A stretch of 64,000 nt of DNA from RPRC01 sp034933285 (GTDB lineage Bacteria; Desulfobacterota; Desulfuromonadia; Geobacterales; Geobacteraceae), in the NCBI GenBank assembly GCA_034933285.1, contig JAYFNT010000002.1:186001-250000 (forward strand), read 5' to 3'. Of the stretch, positions 17,422-25,226 are shown piece by piece. A program made the translations under genes and the position numbers. The first letter of the stretch is position 1; every line of letters begins with the position of its first letter. The notes under the pieces were generated by a model. The model searched no databases, was not told the origin of the DNA, and saw nothing but the letters and a program-made list of their open reading frames with translations.

Positions 17422-17449
17422 TTGACAACAGAAAATCCGATGTTATCAT
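17422..17449 (+). promoter_or_regulatory. Promoter for rpsU
   Basis: TTGACA and TATCAT with a 16-bp spacer, about 90 bp before rpsU. Confidence 0.55.
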
Positions 17450-17538
17450 GGCTTTTCTTTACATTACCATCCCCTGTCTGCAGTTCGAAGTGACCATATA
17501 AGTACAAAATTCCAAATATAGGAGGGAGGGGAATATGG

Positions 17539-17736
17539 ATGCCGGGAGTAAGAGTAAAGGAAACCGAATCGTTTGAGCTTGCACTGAAGCGATTCAAGAA
17601 ACAATGCGAAAAGGCCGGAATTCTTTCTGAAGTCCGGAAGCGCGAACATTACGAGAAGCCGAGTATCAAGAAGAAGAAAAAGGCAATTGCCGCCCGCAAG
17701 CGGGCTTTGAAGAAGCAGCGGAAAATCATGGATTAG
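17539..17736 (+). CDS. rpsU: 30S ribosomal protein S21
   Basis: A 65-residue, very basic protein of the small subunit, needed for initiation on natural mRNAs. VRVKETESFELALKRFKKQ and REHYEKPSIKKKKK are typical. The ATG at 17539 follows GGAGGGAGGGG. It heads the rpsU-(cvpA)-dnaG-rpoD group, the macromolecular synthesis operon layout, although a hairpin separates it from cvpA. Confidence 0.95.
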   Translation: MPGVRVKETESFELALKRFKKQCEKAGILSEVRKREHYEKPSIKKKKKAIAARKRALKKQRKIMD

Positions 17737-17843
17737 GATTTTCCGGTGTCGCTGTAACAAACAGTTGCGAGAGAATTGGCTGTTCCGGGAAACGATGGGA
17801 CACCTCTTTCGTTACAGTCTTTCAAATACGTAGCTGGAAGGTG

Positions 17844-17877
17844 GGGGCAATCTGATGATCTGCCCCTTCTTTCACTT
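17844..17877 (+). terminator. Attenuator-like hairpin between rpsU and cvpA
   Basis: GGGGCA pairs with TGCCCC around an 11-nt loop, followed by TTCTTTCACTTT. In E. coli a terminator between rpsU and dnaG sets the ratio of products; this hairpin may do the same here, by inference. Confidence 0.55.
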
Positions 17878-17900
17878 TAAGGCTTTCCAGAGAGTGCGGA

Positions 17901-18473
17901 ATGAACCTCGTTGATATCCTGATCTGGGTTGTTTTACTGAGCTTCGCGGTAAAAGGATTCATGAAAGGGCTGGTCAAGGAGGTTTGCTCTCTTCTGGGAC
18001 TTGTCGCGGGCGGCTGGATTGCCTTTGCCTATTACGGGCCTGTCGCTGCGGCGCTTGGTCCCCATATACACCTACCCCGATTCGTGCTGCCCGTTCTTTC
18101 CTTCGGACTGATCTTTGTGACGCTGGGTTTATCCTTCTTTTTTCTCGGGCACTTGCTGACCACATTTTTCAAGATAATTCTTCTCGGCACTGTCAATCGA
18201 CTGGCCGGCTTGTTCCTTGGTTTGCTGGAGGGGGCTCTCCTGGTAGCCATCGTGATGGGACTTGCCGTTTCCGCGCCCGCGCCGGAAAGATTGAAGAAGC
18301 ATGTAAGAGGGGCGGCCATGGCCAAACCGTTTGTCGCTTGCGGGAACGGGCTGATCTCATGGTGGAAGTCACCCGGGGAAGAGCGAAAGGAAATGCCGCC
18401 GCCACGTTCGAAACGGCCGGTTAGCGGCGGAATGCATCACGATCCGGGGACTGCTTCCCCGCGGGTGGCATGA
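17901..18473 (+). CDS. cvpA: CvpA family membrane protein
   Basis: A 190-residue protein with four hydrophobic segments. NLVDILIWVVLLSFAVKGFMKGLVKEVCSLLGL is the CvpA/colicin V production family opening, split here by position: VDILIWVVLL then GFMKGLVKE. The role of CvpA is not settled; it affects envelope integrity and purF-linked expression in some bacteria. The C-terminal 40 residues are charged and probably cytosolic. dnaG starts one base after its stop, so the two are cotranscribed. Confidence 0.8.
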   Translation: MNLVDILIWVVLLSFAVKGFMKGLVKEVCSLLGLVAGGWIAFAYYGPVAAALGPHIHLPRFVLPVLSFGLIFVTLGLSFFFLGHLLTTFFKIILLGTVNRLAGLFLGLLEGALLVAIVMGLAVSAPAPERLKKHVRGAAMAKPFVACGNGLISWWKSPGEERKEMPPPRSKRPVSGGMHHDPGTASPRVA

Positions 18474-18474
18474 G

Positions 18475-20217
18475 ATGATTCCTGATGACAAAGTGCGTGA
18501 AGTCCGTGAGCGGGCGTCAATACTGGAAATCATATCCGATTACGTAGGTCTGAAAAAGTCCGGTGTCAACTATCTGGGGCTCTGTCCGTTTCATACGGAA
18601 AAAACTCCGTCATTCAACGTGAATCCGGCAAAAGGGATTTACCATTGTTTCGGCTGTGGTGTGGGGGGCGATGTCGTAAGCTTCATCATGCGGATTGAAG
18701 GCATGGCTTTCCCTGAAGCGGTCCGCTTCCTAGCGCGAAGGGTGGGGGTGGAAATTCCTGACCGGCCGCTTACCCCGGCGGAAAAACGCCGCGTGGACGA
18801 CCGCGACCGCTTTTTCGAGTTGCATGAAATCGCCGTCAGCCATTACGAGAAGGTGCTGCTGGAGGAGAAAGCCGGAGAGGCGGGACGCAAATACCTGCAG
18901 GAAAGGGGCGTTGACGAAGAGACCGCGCGGGCATACCGGCTCGGATTCGCTCCCGACTCCTGGGACAGTTTGGCACGATATTTGGAACGGAAAAGAGTCT
19001 CCCTGGAGGATGCCGAGAAAATCGGGCTCCTGAGGAAAAGAGAACGGGGCGGTTATTACGACGGTTTCAGGAACCGGCTGTTGTTTCCCATCACGGACAT
19101 GCACGGGCACCCGATCGGCTTCGGCGGCCGGGTGCTGGACGATTCACTTCCCAAATACCTGAATTCGCCCGAATCACCCATTTATCGCAAGAGCGAGGTG
19201 CTTTTCGGTCTGGGAACGGCAAAACACGCCATAAGGGAGAAGGGGGAGGCCTTCATAGTAGAGGGCTATTTTGACCATCTCGCACTGTTCCGCGCAGGGT
19301 TTCGCAATGTGGTCGCCACGTGCGGGACCGCGCTTACCGAGAGTCATCTGAAGCTTTTGAAGCGCTTTGCCGGCAAGGCTTTGCTCCTTTTCGACTCCGA
19401 CAAGGCCGGGAAAAAGGCTACGCTCAGGGCCATGGATCTTTTCCTGGAAGGAGACTTTCCTGCCTCGGTTGTCCAGATGCCGCCCGATGAAGACCCGGAT
19501 ACCTTTCTTGAACGGTTTGGTGTGGAGTCTTTTATCAAGGTGGTCGGGGAAGCCAGGCCGGTGTTCGAGTTCTTCTTCCGTGACCTTTGCCGTCAGCATG
19601 AAATAGGCAGCGTTGAAGGCAAGGTTGCCACATTGTCTGAACTGACTCCCCGTCTGGCAAAGATCGCCGACCAGGTGGAACGGGATCTTTATGTAAGAGA
19701 GATTGCACGAGTGCTGGCCATAGAGGAAAACGATGTCAGGAGGAAGATGGGCAGGACGGCGGTTCCCTTTTCTCCTGGCAAAGAGCGCGTGAAAAGAGTT
19801 GCCGGCGCAGAGGAAATGCTGCTTTCCCTGATGGGGAAATATACCGAAATCGTCCATCTTGTTGCCGAGTTCGGAACGGAGCGCATTTTCAGCCCTTCCC
19901 TGCTGCCGATGGCGGAGGACATAGTGTCCCGGGTAGTTGCCGGGGCGCCTATTGACTGGTCGGAAATCCTCGATAGAGTGGTATCGGGCGAACAGCGCAG
20001 CCGGCTTGCCGCTTTGCTGATCGAGGAGGACCATCTCGAAGAGATGGATGTGCGCAAAGCATTCGACCAGTGTTGTCAGACATTGGAGAAAATAGCCCTG
20101 AAAGAAATCAGGGAGCTGAGGATGAGGCTGGCACAGACGGATCCCGACAGTGACGAATTCCAGGTGCTGTTGAAGAGGATCGATTCCCTGCGTGCCAGGA
20201 AATCCAGAATGACGTGA
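18475..20217 (+). CDS. dnaG: DNA primase
   Basis: A 580-residue enzyme making RNA primers for replication. The N-terminal zinc motif is C37/H40/C58/C61 (CPFH and CFGCG). The TOPRIM core follows, with IVEGYFDHL near residue 261 and LLFDSDKAGKKA containing the metal-binding DxD. The C-terminal helicase-interaction domain is present (residues about 440-580). Length is usual. It sits directly before rpoD, the classic arrangement. Confidence 0.98.
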   Translation: MIPDDKVREVRERASILEIISDYVGLKKSGVNYLGLCPFHTEKTPSFNVNPAKGIYHCFGCGVGGDVVSFIMRIEGMAFPEAVRFLARRVGVEIPDRPLTPAEKRRVDDRDRFFELHEIAVSHYEKVLLEEKAGEAGRKYLQERGVDEETARAYRLGFAPDSWDSLARYLERKRVSLEDAEKIGLLRKRERGGYYDGFRNRLLFPITDMHGHPIGFGGRVLDDSLPKYLNSPESPIYRKSEVLFGLGTAKHAIREKGEAFIVEGYFDHLALFRAGFRNVVATCGTALTESHLKLLKRFAGKALLLFDSDKAGKKATLRAMDLFLEGDFPASVVQMPPDEDPDTFLERFGVESFIKVVGEARPVFEFFFRDLCRQHEIGSVEGKVATLSELTPRLAKIADQVERDLYVREIARVLAIEENDVRRKMGRTAVPFSPGKERVKRVAGAEEMLLSLMGKYTEIVHLVAEFGTERIFSPSLLPMAEDIVSRVVAGAPIDWSEILDRVVSGEQRSRLAALLIEEDHLEEMDVRKAFDQCCQTLEKIALKEIRELRMRLAQTDPDSDEFQVLLKRIDSLRARKSRMT

Positions 20218-20262
20218 AAGCAGTATAAAAGATTCGATTGCAGCGATAACGAGGTGAACCGG

Positions 20263-22023
20263 ATGGCGAAAAAGAGCATGGACGAAGTAAAACATCTGAT
20301 CGACCTGGGAAAAGAGAAGGGCTTTCTGACCTATGACGAGGTCAATGACCTGCTCCCCCCTGACATTGTTTCATCGGACCAGATCGACGATGTGATGAGC
20401 ATGTTCGGCGAAATGGACATAGAGGTTGTGGACTCGGCCCAGAAGGTCAAGATCCCCAAGGTGAAACTGGACCTGGACGAAGAGGAGGAACTGGAGGGCG
20501 AGCAGGACGAGATGGAGTTCGAGCCCGGAGTGCTGGGACGGACAAGCGATCCGGTCAGGATGTATCTCCGCGAAATGGGTTCCGTGTCTTTGCTTACCCG
20601 CGAGGGGGAAGTGGAGATCGCGAAACGCATCGAAGAAGGAGACCGTGATGTGGCGCGAGTCATTTACACCACTCCGATTACGGTGAAAGAGGTGGTTTCC
20701 CTGGGGGACATGCTGGAGAAGGTCCAGATGTCCGCGGCCGATATCAGCAAAGAGGTTGAAGAGGAAGAGCTGGAGGAGGACGAGGAGGATCTGCAGAAGA
20801 GCCGGCTGCTCGGGGTTATCAACGACATACGCGATTGCGATACCAGAATCGAGGAACTCAGGGCCGCGATTGCGGATTCGTCGCTCTCACCGTCCGAACA
20901 GGAAAAGGCGCAACTCGAGATGGCCGAGGTAAAAGCCCGGACTGCCGAGTTGCTGAAATCCCTGCGCCTCAAGGACAGGCATATCGAAAGGGTCGCACAG
21001 CGCCTCAAGGAACTCGCCGGAAAGGCCGAGCTTCTCATGCGCGAGATAGATGACCTGGGGCGTGCCGCCCGCTTTTCCGGCGAGGAACTGGCGGAGCTGT
21101 GCCAAATCATCAGGGGAAACGGCGAAGTGAACCCGGATCTGGTTGCGAGGCTCCATTCCTCGCCCGAGGAGTCGGCCAAAAGGGAAAAAAGAATCAGGTC
21201 CGCACTCAGGAAGCTTGACAGGATCGAGCATGAGTCCGGGTTCCAGGCCGTGGAGCTGTCCAAGGAAATCAGGGCCATCGAAGAGGGGGAGCGCAAGGCC
21301 AAGGAGGCCAAGTCGGAGCTGGTGGAGGCAAACCTCCGCCTGGTGGTGTCCATTGCCAAGAAATACACCAATCGCGGTCTGCAGTTCCTCGACCTGATCC
21401 AGGAGGGGAACATCGGACTGATGAAGGCGGTTGATAAGTTTGAATACCAGCGCGGATACAAGTTTTCCACCTATGCCACCTGGTGGATACGGCAGGCCAT
21501 AACCCGGGCCATTGCCGACCAGGCCCGGACGATCCGCATCCCGGTGCACATGATCGAGACCATAAACAAGCTGATCCGCACCAGCCGCCAGCTGGTCCAG
21601 GAAATAGGACGCGAGCCGTCGCCCGAGGAAATCGCCGAAAGGATGAGCCTGCCGCTGGACAAGGTGCGCAAGGTCCTGAAAATAGCCAAGGAGCCGATTT
21701 CGCTGGAAACCCCCATCGGGGAGGAGGAAGATTCCCATCTTGGCGACTTCATCGAGGACAAGGGCGTGGTCTCGCCGCTGGAGGCGGTCATCAAGGCCAA
21801 CCTTTCGGAGCAGACGGCCCGGGTGCTGTCCAGTCTCACTCCGCGTGAGGAAAAGGTCCTGAGGATGCGATTCGGCATCGGCGAGAAGAGCGATCACACC
21901 CTGGAGGAAGTGGGCCAGAATTTTGAGGTCACCCGCGAGCGTATCCGGCAGATCGAAGCCAAGGCGCTGCGCAAGCTGCGGCACCCCAGCAGGAGCAAGA
22001 AGCTGAAGAGTTTCGTGGAGTAG
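20263..22023 (+). CDS. rpoD: RNA polymerase primary sigma factor RpoD (sigma-70)
   Basis: A 586-residue group 1 sigma factor. Region 1.1 (residues 1-80) and an acidic linker rich in Glu are followed by region 1.2 (DPVRMYLREMGSVSLLTREGE), a charged non-conserved region, region 2 (NLRLVVSIAKKYTNRGLQFL and YKFSTYATWWIRQAITRAI), region 3, and region 4 with EEVGQNFEVTRERIRQIEAKA. The ATG at 20263 is chosen because GAGGTG lies 6 bp upstream; a GTG at 20254 is in frame. A strong terminator follows at 22193. Confidence 0.98.
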   Translation: MAKKSMDEVKHLIDLGKEKGFLTYDEVNDLLPPDIVSSDQIDDVMSMFGEMDIEVVDSAQKVKIPKVKLDLDEEEELEGEQDEMEFEPGVLGRTSDPVRMYLREMGSVSLLTREGEVEIAKRIEEGDRDVARVIYTTPITVKEVVSLGDMLEKVQMSAADISKEVEEEELEEDEEDLQKSRLLGVINDIRDCDTRIEELRAAIADSSLSPSEQEKAQLEMAEVKARTAELLKSLRLKDRHIERVAQRLKELAGKAELLMREIDDLGRAARFSGEELAELCQIIRGNGEVNPDLVARLHSSPEESAKREKRIRSALRKLDRIEHESGFQAVELSKEIRAIEEGERKAKEAKSELVEANLRLVVSIAKKYTNRGLQFLDLIQEGNIGLMKAVDKFEYQRGYKFSTYATWWIRQAITRAIADQARTIRIPVHMIETINKLIRTSRQLVQEIGREPSPEEIAERMSLPLDKVRKVLKIAKEPISLETPIGEEEDSHLGDFIEDKGVVSPLEAVIKANLSEQTARVLSSLTPREEKVLRMRFGIGEKSDHTLEEVGQNFEVTRERIRQIEAKALRKLRHPSRSKKLKSFVE

Positions 22024-22035
22024 ACCCACGCACCC

Positions 22036-22168
22036 GGGCTGCGCCCACCCTCTCCCTTGAGGGCGAGGGTCTTTGTAAGCCGGTTTTCCATCAGAAAGAA
22101 TGGATGAGAAAAGACAGTACCCTCTCCATTAAGAGAGAGGGTGGCGTGAAACGCCGGGTGAGGGGGTG
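22036..22168. repeat. Inverted pair of REP-like elements after rpoD
   Basis: Hairpin CCCTCTCC-CTTGAGGGCGAGGG at 22048-22069 is preceded by an inverted G-rich tail. A second hairpin CCCTCTCC-ATTA-AGAGAGAGGG at 22120-22141 is followed by GGCG-TGAAA-CGCC and GGGTGAGGGGG. The two copies face each other, like a BIME. The hisG-hisD gap holds a related single copy. Confidence 0.65.
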
Positions 22169-22192
22169 CGATAAACAGGGTATTTTTTACTG

Positions 22193-22229
22193 GGCCGCAC
22201 CGGAGTTTTTCGGTGCGGCCTTTACTTTA
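22193..22229 (+). terminator. Terminator of rpoD
   Basis: GGCCGCACCG pairs perfectly with CGGTGCGGCC around an 8-nt loop, followed by TTTACTTT. Confidence 0.8.
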
Positions 22230-22327
22230 TCATGTGCCTCAGCGAAATGTCCGATGACCCTCCCCAACGAGGGTGGAGAGAATTGCGAATATTCCTGTCA
22301 TCAGAAAGATAATTCGAGGATAACTGC

Positions 22328-23449
22328 ATGGAATTCTTTGCCACTGCGGCAAAAGGTCTGGAAGAACTGGTTGCCGGCGAGCTGGCGGGTCTGGGCATTG
22401 AGGAGCCTGTTGTCGAGCGGGGCGGCGTGCGCTTTGCAGGAGACCTGTCGGCATGTTACCGGGCCAATCTTTGGCTTCGTACTGCTCAGCGCATCCTGCT
22501 GCCCTTGGGGGAATTTCCGTGCGACACGCAGCAGCTTCTCTACGACGGAGTGCGGGCACTGCCGTGGGCTGACTACCTGAATCCCGACATGACCCTGGCA
22601 GTCAACTGCAACCTGCGCGATTCCGCACTGAAACATTCCGGCTTCGTTGCCCTGAAGACCAAGGACGCAATTGTGGATTCCATTCGCGACCGCTGCGGCC
22701 GCAGGCCCAGCGTGGACACCCGCGACCCCGACTTGCTGGTCAATGTCCACCTGGCTCGCAACCGCTGCACCATAAGCCTGGATACATCGGGCGCGAGCCT
22801 GGACAAAAGGGGGTACCGGCTGGACCGGAAGGAAGCGCCTCTCAGGGAAACCCTTGCCGCTGCAATAGTGGAACTGTCCGGTTGGGACGGAACGGTCCCC
22901 CTGATTGATCCCATGTGCGGTTCGGGCACCATACCCATCGAAGCGGCGCTCAAGGCATCATGCCGTCCGCCCGGGCTCACCCGTCCCGGATTCGGCTTCC
23001 GTCGATGGCCTGGTTTCGATCCCGTTGCCTGGCAGGGCCTGCTCCAAGAGGCCGGGACACTGTCGCGGGATTCCCTGACGGCGCCGATCATCGGCAGCGA
23101 CGCCTCTGCAAGCGCCATACGCATTGCCTGCAGGAACGCGGCCAGGGCGGGGGTGGACCGGCTGATCGGTTTCCGCGTCGAGGAAATGAGCAGGTGCGCC
23201 CCATCGGGGGGAAAGGGTGTCCTGGTCTTCAATCCTCCCTACGGCGTCAGGCTCGGCGAGGAAGAATCCCTCAAGACTCTCTACCGTGAGATCGGTGATG
23301 TCATGAAACGCCGCTTCTCCGGCTATACCGCCTATCTCCTGACCGGAAACCCGGAACTGGCCAAGCATGTGGGCCTCAAGGCTTCCCGCAGGATCGTGCT
23401 CTTCAACGGCCCGATCGAATGCCGCCTGTTGCGCTACGAACTCTATTGA
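22328..23449 (+). CDS. THUMP-domain rRNA methyltransferase (RlmL N-terminal type)
   Basis: A 373-residue class I SAM-dependent RNA methyltransferase. An N-terminal THUMP RNA-binding domain (about residues 45-155) is followed by a Rossmann core with LIDPMCGSGTIPIEAAL (motif I) and the N6-adenine/N2-guanine type NPPYG (VFNPPYGVRLGEE). It matches the RlmL/YcbY or TrmG10-like group; the exact base (23S G2445 in E. coli) cannot be fixed. It lacks the C-terminal RlmK part, common outside gammaproteobacteria. The ATG at 22328 has CGAGGA upstream. Confidence 0.88.
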   Translation: MEFFATAAKGLEELVAGELAGLGIEEPVVERGGVRFAGDLSACYRANLWLRTAQRILLPLGEFPCDTQQLLYDGVRALPWADYLNPDMTLAVNCNLRDSALKHSGFVALKTKDAIVDSIRDRCGRRPSVDTRDPDLLVNVHLARNRCTISLDTSGASLDKRGYRLDRKEAPLRETLAAAIVELSGWDGTVPLIDPMCGSGTIPIEAALKASCRPPGLTRPGFGFRRWPGFDPVAWQGLLQEAGTLSRDSLTAPIIGSDASASAIRIACRNAARAGVDRLIGFRVEEMSRCAPSGGKGVLVFNPPYGVRLGEEESLKTLYREIGDVMKRRFSGYTAYLLTGNPELAKHVGLKASRRIVLFNGPIECRLLRYELY

Positions 23450-23686
23450 ACCGACCTTCCCTGTCCCATTATCACCTGTCCTTCCGCATGCTCTTGTCCT
23501 GTTTCCAATATCGCCACAACGACTGTTCTATAATAGAAATTTGTTCTGAAAAATAACATAGTGATGGAGAGTGCGTTTTCGTCTGAAGATTTGAGATATT
23601 TTCATGGGACTGGAAAAAACGTCCCTAAATTGAACATCGTTTAAGCGGAACCGTCTTCAGCCGCCTGCTGAATAAGTTAAATTATA

Positions 23687-23703
23687 TTGGCACCCTAATT
23701 GCT
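23687..23703 (+). promoter_or_regulatory. Sigma-54 promoter before the AmiS/UreI-like gene
   Basis: TTGGCACCCTAATTGCT has the invariant GG and GC exactly 10 bp apart and matches the consensus TTGGCACN5TTGCT at nearly every position. It is about 200 bp before the ATG at 23916. Transcription would need RpoN and an enhancer-binding activator. Confidence 0.7.
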
Positions 23704-23915
23704 ACTAAACAAAACAATGTTTTGACCTGTCCGGGGGCCGGAAGATGTTTTCCTGCTGATGGACCTCCCGGATTCTACGGTTTGTCGACAAACTTTACTG
23801 AAAGGGGGGATTCCGGAGCACGTATTTGTTAGGAATTGGAGTGTCGTGGTGGTGTTTTTCATGTAAGGAAGTGTGTTTACAGGTCTATTTATTTTATTTG
23901 AGGGAGGAAAAAAGG
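23704..23915 (+). promoter_or_regulatory. Structured leader between sigma-54 promoter and AmiS/UreI-like gene
   Basis: About 200 nt of untranslated sequence. It contains the hairpin GGAA-GATGTT-TTCC at 23740-23753 and the perfect 14-bp palindrome GTTTGTCGACAAAC at 23780-23793. The latter could be an operator or an RNA hairpin with a TCGA tetraloop. The rest of the 23450-23686 gap holds nothing I can name, apart from a lone TATAAT at 23529. Confidence 0.4.
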
Positions 23916-24449
23916 ATGACGTTAGCACTGCTCGTATTGATCGCTATGATGTGGATTCCGGTAGGTCTGATGTTCCTGGGATATGGTGAGCCGAAAGGCA
24001 CCGGTTTCGTGACCGGTGTCGTTGGTATCATCGTTGTTGTTGGCGCAACGATTGAATGCATACTGCTCGGGCCCGCCGGTGCTTTTGCGACCGCGCCGCT
24101 CTTTGTTTTCGGTATCCTCTACCTGCAGGTTTCCCATGCCTTGCTGGCCGGCCTGGAAGACCTGCGCACCCTTGGCAACGGTGCTCTGGTTGTGGCCATT
24201 GTATGCGCCTTTTATGCGGTCATGTTTGCCACCGGTACCGCGAAGCCTGATGGAACGGTTATTATCGCCAAAGCTCCTTATCTGGCCTTCATGTACACGA
24301 CTTTCACGGTGCTCTGTTTGGCAGTTATGGCACAAGGCTATGGCAAGATCGGCGCCAAGCTTCCTGCCTGGCTGCTTATTATCCTGAGTTTCACTTGTTT
24401 GTTGGCACCTTCTTTCAGCGTGTTTGCAACTGGCAAATTTCCCTTCTAG
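23916..24449 (+). CDS. AmiS/UreI-family putative amide or urea channel
   Basis: A 177-residue integral membrane protein with six hydrophobic segments, the number and size seen in the acid-gated urea channel UreI and the amide transporter AmiS. The middle segment LFVFGILYLQVSHALLAGLEDLRTLGNG aligns with the family pattern FxFGxxYLxxxxxxxxGLDxR when split at LYLQ; the match is by eye. The ATG at 23916 follows AGGGAGGA. It is preceded by a sigma-54 promoter, fitting nitrogen-source control. No amidase or urease gene is adjacent, so substrate is inferred only from family. Confidence 0.55.
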   Translation: MTLALLVLIAMMWIPVGLMFLGYGEPKGTGFVTGVVGIIVVVGATIECILLGPAGAFATAPLFVFGILYLQVSHALLAGLEDLRTLGNGALVVAIVCAFYAVMFATGTAKPDGTVIIAKAPYLAFMYTTFTVLCLAVMAQGYGKIGAKLPAWLLIILSFTCLLAPSFSVFATGKFPF

Positions 24450-24472
24450 ATTGATGCCACGCACGTAAAATG

Positions 24473-24510
24473 AGCCGCTTGCCCCTGCGATGGGGTTGGC
24501 GGCTTTTTTT
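24473..24510 (+). terminator. Terminator after the AmiS/UreI-like gene
   Basis: AGCCGC-TTG-CCCC pairs with GGGG-TTG-GCGGCT, followed by a run of seven T. Confidence 0.75.
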
Positions 24511-24649
24511 GCCTCGGGTTCCCCCCCACTGTCCGAAGTTGTCGGGTTTTCATAATCTCGCATAAGTTTTTCTCCTTCCAAAGGCTTGTCTGCGTACATG
24601 TTGCCGCCATACAACCCCGTACTAGCAACATGCAAGGTTGCCACCTCTT

Positions 24650-25030
24650 AGCCAGCTGGTGAATAGAAATAGGTTTTTGCTCTTTAATGATGCGCAGAAG
24701 CTCAAGCCGCTTTGGCGTTAATGCTTTGCGGAACGCTTCGTAATCAGTGAAATACACCCCTTCTTGCTTTTTGGCCCGTTCACTCCTGATAATATAAACC
24801 AGCGAATATTTAAAACCGTGAGGTTTGTCCGGAGATATCGGAATCTGCCACATCTTAATTTCCACCGTATTCCCCAGCTCGTCAGTGGTTTTGGTATAAT
24901 GCCTTTGCCAGGGCTCTATTGGACGAGGAAACACTGGATGAAAAACGGCTTGCCGACGTGCTGCTTGCGCAATCAGTTTGTTAATCTTGGGAGCAAAAGA
25001 GTCTACGAAGAATTTGCTGCCATTGAACAA
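24650..25030 (-). pseudogene. Fused remnant of a TumE/TumA-type toxin-antitoxin pair
   Basis: The frame extends to 24446, but its last third (about 60 residues) has no family character. Residues about 46-85 resemble the DUF6516 (TumE-like) toxin: LGNTVEIKMWQIPISPDKP then HGFKYSLVYIIRSER. The next residues switch abruptly to the antitoxin-like HTH segment of HVO_A0114/TumA type: FTDYEAFRKALTPKRLELL then IIKEQKPISIHQLAKRW. Normally these are two separate genes in tandem; here the end of the toxin (with its GYDN...GKGDHRH region) and the start of the antitoxin are missing, as if removed by one deletion. The HTH is then cut off. It is probably non-functional. Confidence 0.55.
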
Positions 25031-25087
25031 GCAGCGAGCCTGGCAAATTTAACTTGATTACAACCGGATATGCGGATACATTAAATT

Positions 25088-25226
25088 ATGAAAACTACGG
25101 CACGGATGTTTAAAGCGCTTTCCGAGCCGTCCCTATCACTGCATGTAAATGCGGCAGTTCAGGTCGGTGCCACAGGAGCTTGACGAATTAATCGAAAAGA
25201 TAAGGGAAGAACTGAACGATGAATAA
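25088..25226 (+). pseudogene. Possible ArsR-family regulator remnant
   Basis: ATG at 25088 opens MKTTARMFKALSEPS, the typical start of an ArsR-type winged-helix regulator, then runs to a stop at 25183. In another frame VPQELDELIEKIREELNDE ends at 25226, overlapping the start of the radical SAM gene and resembling an ArsR C-terminus. The central winged helix is absent. The interpretation as an internally deleted gene is inference. Confidence 0.35.

Noticed and set aside
20664..21470. A 268-codon minus-strand Ser-rich frame in rpoD
   Set aside because: It is antisense to conserved sigma regions and is a codon-bias shadow.
23740..23793. ANTAR-type antitermination RNA before the AmiS/UreI-like gene
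   Set aside because: The hexaloop GATGTT lacks the A at position 1 that ANTAR targets share, and the second hairpin has a tetraloop. Only a generic structured leader is claimed.
24764..25057. Plus-strand 97-codon frame opposite the toxin-antitoxin remnant
   Set aside because: It is antisense to the recognisable remnant and has no ribosome-binding site.
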